Below, one piece after another: positions 56,963-64,000 of a DNA stretch of 64,000 bases. A program made the position numbers and the translations under genes. The number at the start of each line of letters is the position of its first letter. The stretch's first letter is position 1. The DNA lies in contig JAGTXZ010000009.1 in the NCBI GenBank assembly GCA_018398575.1, forward strand, positions 1-64,000. Reading direction: 5' to 3'. Source of the DNA: Ampelomyces quisqualis. Lineage: Eukaryota; Ascomycota; Dothideomycetes; Pleosporales; Phaeosphaeriaceae. The notes beneath the pieces were generated by a model. That model ran no database searches. It had not been told where the DNA came from and saw only the letters and a list, made by a program, of their open reading frames with translations.

Positions 56963-58278
56963 TTAAGCCTTTTCCCCCATCCTAATCCTGAATTCCTCCC
57001 ACACTCTCTCCCTCATCCCCTCTTTCGTCAACACATCAACCGCCACCCCCGCCAAACACTTCCCGACCCTCGCCGCCCTCGAATATGCTTCTCTCGTCCC
57101 ACTCGCCTCTTCAAAATCAGGTCTATGCGGACCCCCACCATCTTTTCCCGGCGGAATCGCAAAACTCGCATTTACACTCGGCATCGCATGACTTATATCC
57201 CCCTGATCCGTACTCGCTTTGACATGCGTATGCTTCTCGCCCCAAGGAATCAACGGGCCTGGAGCACAGGGCAAAGCATTCCAACAGTTCTCGTACGACG
57301 AGGCAAGAAGGAGCGAAGGAACATGGTCTGCATATCCCCTCGTCACTCTGATCACGACCCGCGCCCCCGTCGCCGCTCCACCAGCGCGTAGACACGCCGT
57401 GATCTTTTCGCGTAACTCGCTCAACCGAGACGACGTGTCGGCGCGAAGGACACACGTTCCCGCTGCATAGTCGTGGATCTCATTCGGCTTGCGCCCGCCG
57501 TGGGTTATGTTCATGCCAATCACGTCCGACGGCATGGTTTGCTGTCTCAACGTAGATACAGCGTTGTACGCGATTACCAGTGCGTCGAGCGCGTTGATGC
57601 CTTTCCATGGCGCGTTCGCGGCGTGTGCGGCTTTGCCAAAGTATTCTACGTCTAGGCGCGTGAAGGCGGTGGTTCGCACGCGTGGGGAGTTGTTGATTAT
57701 GCTGGGGTGCGAGATGAGGGATATATCTACGCCTTCGTAGGCGCCTGCTTTGAGAAGTTGGATTTTCCCGCCGCCTGTGCCTTCTTCGCCTGGTGTGCCG
57801 AAGATTTTGACGGCGCCGGGGAGAGAGTGGTGTTTGAGGATGTGTGCGGTTGCGAGGCCAGCTGCGATGGAGGCGGTGGCGATGAGATTGTGGCCGCAGG
57901 CGTGGCCCATGTTTGGCAGGGCGTCTGGAATTGTGAGTGAATGTTCGTAGGATAAAAGAAGATAGTACCCATTTCAGCGTTAAAGGAGACGACAGGACCT
58001 GGCTTTCCGCTGTCGTATACGGCTATCCAAGCTGTTTCTAGCCCACAGGCAGATTTTGTCACCAGCCAGCCCTCTTGTGATTGCATGTAGTTTGTCAAGG
58101 CATCGTGTGTTTTGTACTCCTCAAAAGCAAGTTCTGGGTTATCATGGATGTACTTGTTCAAGGACCATAGAGAACTTGCGAGGCCCTCGATGTAGTTATC
58201 GATCTCTTGTAGATAGTTCTGAGAAGCTGCCTCATCGAGAATTCTTGTGTCTTCATTTCCATGCAAGCGTGGCATCAT
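56963..58278 (-). CDS. M20D-family amidohydrolase (PM20D2-like)
   Basis: 423 aa from two exons (58278-57969, 57924-56963) and a 44-nt intron (57925-57968) that restores NAEMDALPNMGHACGHN. Family: zinc M20D peptidases/aminoacylases with a catalytic domain interrupted by a dimerisation lid. Seen: HDNPELAFEEYKTHDAL, the metal-binding block MGHACGHN, the acid pair in GTPGEEGTGGG, the lid (VRTTAFTRLDVEYFGKAAHA), ITHGGRKPNEIHDYA and STDQGDISHAMP near the C-terminus. Related PM20D2 hydrolyses beta-alanyl or gamma-aminobutyryl dipeptides; the substrate here is unknown. Two consecutive Met codons (58278, 58275) could start it, and a longer frame to 58371 is open. Divergent from the oxygenase at 58684. 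Confidence 0.88.
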
Positions 58279-58683
58279 CCCGGTCACTTTGTTCCTTGTC
58301 TCTCCCTCTCTTCTCGCGTGTGGTAGAAGCCTGATCGTTCCGTCTCTTTCTTTCTCACATATGAATAGCATAGGTGCAATTCCCCGCGGCCCGAACGCAA
58401 TGGCTCACGATACAAGATAGTCCTGTTGTTGATGCACTCACCTGCCATTATGTGGGACACCATGTTGAATTTGAAGATCCCCGTCATTGAGCCACGATCG
58501 GCGGATATTGCATCCATTTCGCCAGGGATATTTACCGGGCCGGGACGAATGCTCCGCGTCGATCTACAATTGTAGATCCCGGCAGTTGAAGAGTGTGTAA
58601 TAATGTCAAATGAACCAGACCTGTAATTGTGAGGTCTAGAGGTCTTCACTTGTGTCCACCATCGTGCCGAGGCGACTTACAAG
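58279..58683. other. Divergent intergenic region
   Basis: About 400 bp between two divergent ATGs, no gene. It contains the likely shared promoter of the amidohydrolase and the CmcJ/NvfI-type oxygenase. Confidence 0.45.
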
Positions 58684-59538
58684 ATGGAAGAGATGGCGAA
58701 GAATACGAACGAAACAGCCATGGGCAAGCACAATGTATCCACGACTCTCCACTATTGGAACGACCCGGCAGATGGATCTCCTCCAACGCCAATATTCATC
58801 GGCAAAGGCAGAATCACGAACGAACGAGCACACAACGCACACAACTTCATCGTCAACGACATCACCGGCGAAGAAGATCAGCACTCACTCGACAAGACCG
58901 GCTTCAAATATGTCCGACACCAAAGCTGTGAAGAGGACTTCACCGACGAGCAATCAATACAATCAACCTATTACGACGAATGTAAGCAGCTATTGAAAAC
59001 CGTCACGGGAGCCAATCGCATCCACATCTTCAACCACAAGGTGCGCCGCGGGCCGACACAATGGCACCACCTCGGCTTGAACAACCTCAACAACCGCGGA
59101 CCAGTGACCAAGACGCACGTCGACCAATCGTATTCCGGCGCGGAATTGCGACTGCGCTGGGAACTTCCGGACGAGGCGGACGAGTTAGTCAAGAAACGGT
59201 ACCAGATTGTCAACATCTGGAGGCCGATTGCTACGATCCTCAAAGATCCGATTGCAGTGGCAGATGCCAGGACGGTTCCGGATGACGATCTGGTAGAAGC
59301 GGATATGACGGAGAATGACTTTCAGGGGAAGCAGTGGGTCGTGAGACATAATCCGGAGCATCAGTGGCACTACAAGTATCGCATGACGCGTCAAGATGTC
59401 TTGCTAATCAAATGCTTCGACTCGAAGACGTCTGTAGCGCGAAGAGCACTGCACTCCGCATTCGAAGATGCTGCCCATCGTGACGAGGAGTCACGGCAGA
59501 GTATCGAGGCCAGGTGTTTGGTTCTCTACGATAGGTAG
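58684..59538 (+). CDS. CmcJ/NvfI (AsaB-like) family oxidoreductase
   Basis: Single exon, 284 aa, the usual size for this family of Fe(II)-dependent oxygenases of fungal secondary metabolism. Diagnostic segments: HYWNDPADGSPP near the start, FKYVRHQSCEEDFTDE, the block KTHVDQSYSGAELRLRW with the metal-binding H145-x-D147, YQIVNIWRPI at about 173-182, DPIAVADARTVPDDDL, and HQWHYKYRMTRQDVLLIKCFDSK. It ends with a typical alanine-rich helix. No signal peptide; cytosolic. Substrate unknown. The ATG at 58684 is used because the conserved YWNDP block follows it closely; a second ATG at 58693 is also possible. Confidence 0.85.
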   Translation: MEEMAKNTNETAMGKHNVSTTLHYWNDPADGSPPTPIFIGKGRITNERAHNAHNFIVNDITGEEDQHSLDKTGFKYVRHQSCEEDFTDEQSIQSTYYDECKQLLKTVTGANRIHIFNHKVRRGPTQWHHLGLNNLNNRGPVTKTHVDQSYSGAELRLRWELPDEADELVKKRYQIVNIWRPIATILKDPIAVADARTVPDDDLVEADMTENDFQGKQWVVRHNPEHQWHYKYRMTRQDVLLIKCFDSKTSVARRALHSAFEDAAHRDEESRQSIEARCLVLYDR

Positions 59539-60030
59539 ATAGTCGTTTCTAGTATGAGGGGTAGTACGCTTGGCAAATCCAGGTGATACATGCGAGCGAC
59601 GAGAAAGAAGATGGCCATCTGATCAATCTTGGCGACAAGCATGCGTCTTGCACGTTGCACATCCAGTGGTATGCCGATAGCGCGGTGGTCCACCTACTAC
59701 AACATATAGCATGCCCCACCACCTACTCGAGATAAGAGGAGCGGGGAATTCGTGGCAAACAACGTCGAATAATTGCCGTGACTGGAAGGCGTTGACAAAA
59801 TTTATCGGAAGTAGCGTTTAGCCGTCATTTCTCATAACATGTGTTAATTCATATTGGGCTTGCTCATGACCAGTACTGGTCGTTTAACCAGGCGCAGGTG
59901 CATTCATGGGACATATGTAACCGAGGCTGCAGGTATATAAGTCGATCTTGCAGGTCTTATGAGGTGATAGCGAGCTGGACTCACCTTTGACGAGACATCC
60001 TAACATCCTCTCACCACGTCACCATCCAAA
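59539..60030. promoter_or_regulatory. Promoter of the 2OG oxygenase; TATA at 59934-59940
   Basis: No gene. TATATAA at 59934-59940 stands about 90 nt upstream of the ATG at 60031, and the leader just before the ATG (CACCATCCAAAATGG) is a strong fungal start context. Confidence 0.5.
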
Positions 60031-61191
60031 ATGGCTCCTCAAACCAAAATCCCACAGACCGTCGAATGGCAGGGCAAGCAAGTACCAGTCTGGTCGATGC
60101 AGACCATCAACTACGCTCTCTTGCTCTCCCAAGACCCCGCCGAGGTCGAGAAGGTACTTAACGCTTGCCTCGAGGAAGGCTACTTCTACCTCGACCTCGA
60201 GAGCATTGATGGCGGCCGCATGCTCCGTGACCAGCAAGAGAGTCTCAAGCTGATGAAGCGCTTCTTTGATGCACCAATCGAGCAGAAGAACGAGTACGGA
60301 CTGATCTCGTCTCATCTTGGTTACGAGCCAGTCGGTAGCCGCACTGGTGCTTTCGGAGCCGGAACCAAGGACGGTTACGAGATGCTGAAGGTCTCTCGTG
60401 ATGAGATCCAGAGGGGTAGCCCCAAGGTGCCCCAGCCAATCAAGAATAACGGCGATCTTCGCATTTTGGAGAACACCATTGGTAGCTGCAACACCATCAC
60501 TAAGGTCATCCTGTCGGCGCTGTCCACTGGTATGAACTTGACTGGTGCCGCACGGTTCGAGAACACGCACCGCAACGATCGCCCATCAACTACCACTGTA
60601 AGCTTTCTCAAACGCTTAACGCGTATACCTGTTGATCCCACGTAGCTCTCGATGATGCACTACCTCCCCTCAGAACTCACCGGCAACAACAAAGTCGGTC
60701 ACCAGAAGCACACGGACATCAGCTCCCTGACCCTCCTTTTCAGCGAGCAATGGGGTCTCCAGGTACGCCCACCCGGTACCTGCGGCGCCCGAGAGATGGG
60801 GTTCGTGGCGCCCAAGCCCGGCTGCGCCTTCGTGCACGTCGGTGACTCCCTCCGCTTCGCAAGCGGCATGAAGATGCAATCATGTATTCACCGCGTCGTA
60901 CCCTTCGACCCCTCCGAGCACCGCTACTCAATCGCGTACTTCCTGCGCGCCGAGGATGACACCATGTTCGTTGACAGCGAGGGCAGGTATATCACCGCTG
61001 GACAGTGGCACGACGAGAAGTTCAAGGCGTTTACAGACCCGTGGCAGTGGCAGGCTATGGCTCCCGGATCGATGATTCTGGGTGGCATGAAGGAGGCGGG
61101 TGAGGATGACCCGACTGGTGAGCCGGCTCAGTTTGCTCCTGACCCTATTGCTCTGCAAGAGGAGCTCAAGGAGATTTTGGTCCAGGTATGA
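60031..61191 (+). CDS. Isopenicillin-N-synthase-like 2OG-Fe(II) oxygenase
   Basis: 370 aa in two exons (60031-60597, 60646-61191; 48-nt intron). The N-terminal DIOX_N-like part (LEEGYFYLDLES, FFDAPIEQKNEYGL, GYEPVGSRTGAFG) precedes the double-stranded beta-helix: H211-x-D213 in HQKHTDISSLTLLF, distal H271 in CIHRVVPF, and R282-x-S284 in HRYSIAYFL that binds 2-oxoglutarate. All iron and cosubstrate residues are present. Strong codon regularity and a TATA box suggest high expression. Substrate unknown. Neighbouring oxygenase and amidohydrolase genes may belong to the same pathway, which is inference. Confidence 0.92.
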
Positions 61192-61749
61192 GTAGTATAC
61201 ATGTCGTGTATGTAGGACGTGAACAAATAACTTTCAAATTTGTTTTCAGTGGTCGCCTACTTCCTGTTGCTTCCGTTGCGCTTGTCCTTGCCTTCGTAGT
61301 GGTATGCTATCCTGCTGAACGACAGTCACCCATCACTATCCATCTTACAAGGCCGGAAGGAAATCAATTTCGCGGATATACATTGGTATGACAAGAAAAG
61401 TGATGAAAGAATGGAAAGGCTCCACGAAGCGAAGAATTTGTAAGGTGGAAGACTAAGAGCAAGAAGGAGTGAAGAGAAGGAACGATGCTATGAAGCTGGA
61501 TTGAGGACGTTGGAAGGAAGCCGCTAGTGCGTCACCGGTTGGAAATCCCCCTGAGTAGCAAGCGAGCGGACCAACCAAGCCGGAACAATCTAGTCAGATG
61601 CCTTTCTGATCCTATGCACCAGGGGCAAATGGGTTGAATATTATGCGATTGTTAACATGCCCATAGAAGCGCACACGATGTAGGTGGGATAATCATTGAA
61701 CATGTTGCCGGGTCATCATCCGATTCTTGAGCCATGCTCCTTCTTGACT
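61192..61749. other. Intergenic, no gene seen
   Basis: Convergent 3' regions of the oxygenase and ureG. Short frames only. Confidence 0.5.
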
Positions 61750-62707
61750 TTACTCCATCAAAGTGGGCTCGAACTTGTCTTTCCGCGCCTGCGATGCACC
61801 GGAAGCCTTCCAGGCCGAAAGGATCAAGTCCACAATAGCATCAACACCTCGACCCTTCTTGACTTCGGCAAAGACTGTGGGACCGCCCTCACGCATCCGC
61901 CTCGCGTCCCTGTCCATGACATGCAAGTCCGCACCCACAGCCTCAGCCAGATCAATCTTGTTCACAATCAACAAGTCAGACTGCGTGATGCCTGGTCCGC
62001 CCTTGCGCGGGATCTTGTCGCCCCCTGAGACATCGATCACGTAGATTATGAAGTCAGCGAGTTCACGTGAGTAGTTTGCTGCGAGGTTGTCGCCGCCGGA
62101 CTCTATGAGCAGGAGATCGGTGTTGAATTTGTGGTGGAGGTTCGTGAGGGTCATGAGATTGACCGAGATGTCTTCGCGAACGGCGGCGTGTGGACAACCC
62201 CCGGTCTCAACAGCCACAATCCGTTCGCTATGCTGCCATGAGCTATGGTTTAGTGAGGTAGACATACCGAGGCAGCTTACGCAGGGAGAGCATTGTTCTT
62301 AGTCAAGAATTCGCAGTCTTCTCGGGTGAAGATGTCGTTTGTGACTGCTGCTATCGAGAACCGCGCTCGGAGCTCTGTGCAGAGAGCGAGCATGAGCGCA
62401 GTCTTTCCAGAGCCGACGGGTCTGATCAAGTCAGTGCACTACTCCATGATCCTACACGTGCATGTCGTTGGGGTTGGAGAGTCTATCCGGTGCGCTGGTG
62501 CATGCACAAGGGTACGGTGTGGAGGCCTTCTTACCCTCCAATGCCGACAGTGAACGCTCTATCTTCCCAGTCTCTGTTCTCAATGATTGGCATCTCGCGG
62601 CCCAGGAAGCTACCGGGGCCATCCAGTATCTCGTGGGTATGGCCATGGTCTGCAGCAGCGCTTGCATGCGAGTGTGACACGTCGTCGTGTGCATGGCTAT
62701 GAGACAT
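61750..62707 (-). CDS. ureG: UreG, urease accessory GTPase
   Basis: 263 aa in three exons (62707-62535, 62421-62281, 62227-61750); introns 113 and 53 nt. Both junctions fall in conserved blocks: GIG|GPVGSGKT and [14 protein letters not shown]. The His-rich N-terminus ([20 protein letters not shown]) probably binds nickel. Then come P-loop GPVGSGKT (58-65), [14 protein letters not shown], the invariant Cys-Pro-His metal site at 116-118 in [30 protein letters not shown], and [13 protein letters not shown]. It delivers nickel to apo-urease in a GTP-dependent complex with UreD and UreF, which are not in this window. Confidence 0.95.
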
Positions 62708-63505
62708 GATGTGTCTTCAGCTACAGTCTCCAGGGTCAATAAGATGTGTTGTTAGTGTTGATCAAAGGCCTTCGCGCCAGGGCGAAGTCGAAGCTGACGA
62801 TGGTGGGGCAACCGGCAACAGCGACGTATCAACAACGCGGGGTTTGTTGATCATATAGCTAATGTGGCTGTCAATACCAAGAATCAAACACCAAGACACG
62901 AACGTATTGCCCTGGAGATGCGCGATCCGCTCAGGGCCGCCATTTTCATGCGAACGGGGTTATTTTTGTTGTATCGTGCCACGAATCATCGAGGCTGACC
63001 CAAAACGCGACGCCACGTGCATGCATGACCCTTAATCGAGATGGCGTGTTCCTCTGCAGTCTGCGCTTCTCTTCCTTCTCCACCCCCTATCTAACCCGTG
63101 TCGTAAGATTTGCTCGCTAGCATTATTCCTCATCCCGCCGAGTGCGCCACAAATATTGATTGTTGTCTTTACCGCTCATCTCACCATGTCAGCTCTCTTC
63201 AGCCGCGGTCCCTGCATGACCATGGCGCGATATCAAAAGCCAACGCACCTCCCGTGAAATGGCCTCCGAACCGGCCGCCTCGTAATCAAGTTTCTGCACC
63301 CACTATCTTTTGGCATTTGCGTCGAGTTCAGTCGATCGCATCAGCTCGGTCCAGTGTTGTCATGTCTTTGTGTTGACATGATTGTATTATTGCTTCCTAG
63401 TCATTCGCTTCTACACTCTCGCTCTTGCACATGCGTTGTTTCCATCTTCGCTGCGACCTCCACGAATCACGCCCTCTTCCTGTTTACTGTCTAATATCCG
63501 ATACC
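62708..63505. other. Divergent intergenic region, no gene seen
   Basis: Between ureG and the gene at 63506. Pyrimidine-rich from about 63,050 to 63,480, suggestive of promoter and leader. No supportable frame. Confidence 0.5.
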
Positions 63506-64000
63506 ATGACCGACTCCTGGGAAAAATCACAGCAAACCTTCTTTACACTATGGGACATTGACCGCGAATTCGAGAAAGCAAACGAAGCATACGAGCAATG
63601 GCAAACACGAAATCAACGCAAACGGTCAGCATGGGCGTGTCTGGGGGTAAAACCTCACGATGATGCCCTAGCAAAAACAATGAGCCTCGGACGCAATGTG
63701 CAACGAGTCATGACTCTTGGGAAGGAACGATTTGGGTCACGGTTCGAGGAGGGGGACAGTGAGTCTGCGTAGCATCAAAGATCAATACGCAAACACTAAC
63801 AGACAACAGCAACATGCCAAATAATCCTCTCAGCCCAACTCCTCCGCATCCAATACGAAATCCGCCAACCCCTATACGACAGCGCCTTCTACTCCACCCG
63901 TATCGCCCTCGCGTACGACGACATGATCACGACCGCCAAATCCATCCGACGAACCTGCCTCCACGCGCTGGAAGACCAACTCACACGGTTCGAATCCCGC
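63506..64000 (+). CDS. Hypothetical protein, 5' part (runs off the window)
   Basis: Exon 1 from ATG 63506 (MTDSWEKSQQTFFTLW) to 63758; 51-nt intron 63759-63809 (GTGAGT ... CTAAC ... ACAG); exon 2 from 63810 stays open to the window edge, giving at least 148 residues. Predicted mostly helical and charged (DIDREFEKANEAYEQWQ, KSIRRTCLHALEDQLTRFE). No signal peptide or recognised domain. A longer frame upstream (63425) exists, but the ATG used here has the better context. Confidence 0.65.

Noticed and set aside
63985..64000. GGTTCGAATCC at the window edge, a perfect match to the tRNA B box
   Set aside because: It lies within an open coding exon, and no A box or cloverleaf stems can be drawn in the preceding 80 bases.
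1..64000. CRISPR arrays, operons, riboswitches
   Set aside because: The window is nuclear fungal DNA; the repeats seen are tandem minisatellites without spacers or are transposons.

Overview
The window is one end of a chromosome from a filamentous ascomycete. The gene content and short introns (about 45-65 nt) best fit a Dothideomycete, probably Pleosporales, but that placement is inferred. The first 70 bases are CCCTAA repeats, so base 1 is the physical telomere. Genes are monoexonic or have short GT-AG introns with CTAAC/CTAAT-like branch sites. Two compartments are obvious by eye: an AT-rich half (about 71-30,370) and a balanced, gene-dense half (about 30,480-64,000).

AT-rich half. Almost everything here carries the mark of repeat-induced point mutation (RIP): CpA/TpG depletion, TpA excess, and coding frames riddled with TAA/TAG. 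I can resolve it as a nest of elements. A minus-strand Ty3/Gypsy element (7161-21024) has 300-bp LTRs and is interrupted by a hAT element (8564-14476). A plus-strand copy of the same Gypsy family (21658-29628) is flanked by the target duplication AGAGT and sits inside a second hAT relic (21025-21657 plus 29634-29691). Three copies of an about 850-bp non-autonomous element (1743-2586, 19597-20442, 27723-28576) each have 2-bp target duplications; two of their empty sites are visible in the other Gypsy copy. A 333-bp tandem duplication lies at 1161-2670 and a 12-bp minisatellite at 6012-6262. One intact gene stands in this desert less than 4 kb from the telomere: a HAD/terpene-cyclase fusion of the drimane-synthase type (3788-5345, minus).

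Transition zone (30-38 kb). It holds a GDSL-esterase pseudogene, two anonymous genes, and the most unusual find: two tandem paralogous genes (35336-36218 and 36981-37823, both minus). They encode 222- and 223-residue proteins in which a ribosomal stalk P1-like domain is followed by a P2-like domain and then by an eight-cysteine hydrophobin-like domain. The joins lie at the same splice position in both genes, and both have a TATA box about 95 nt upstream of the ATG.

Core genes (38-51 kb): UTP7 (+), TSR1 (-), a Stc1-domain gene (+), RAD7 (+), SRP101 (-) and YIF1 (+). These are housekeeping functions: small-subunit ribosome maturation, heterochromatin/RNAi linkage, nucleotide excision repair, SRP docking and ER-Golgi traffic. 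SRP101 and YIF1 diverge across a short promoter that contains a 29-bp minisatellite.

Distal part (51-64 kb): a long gene-poor stretch, a Cys-rich anonymous gene, an M20D amidohydrolase (-), a CmcJ/NvfI-type oxygenase (+), an isopenicillin-N-synthase-like 2OG oxygenase (+), UreG (-), and the 5' part of an anonymous gene cut by the window edge. The amidohydrolase and the two oxygenases may be a small metabolic group, but no backbone enzyme is present among them.
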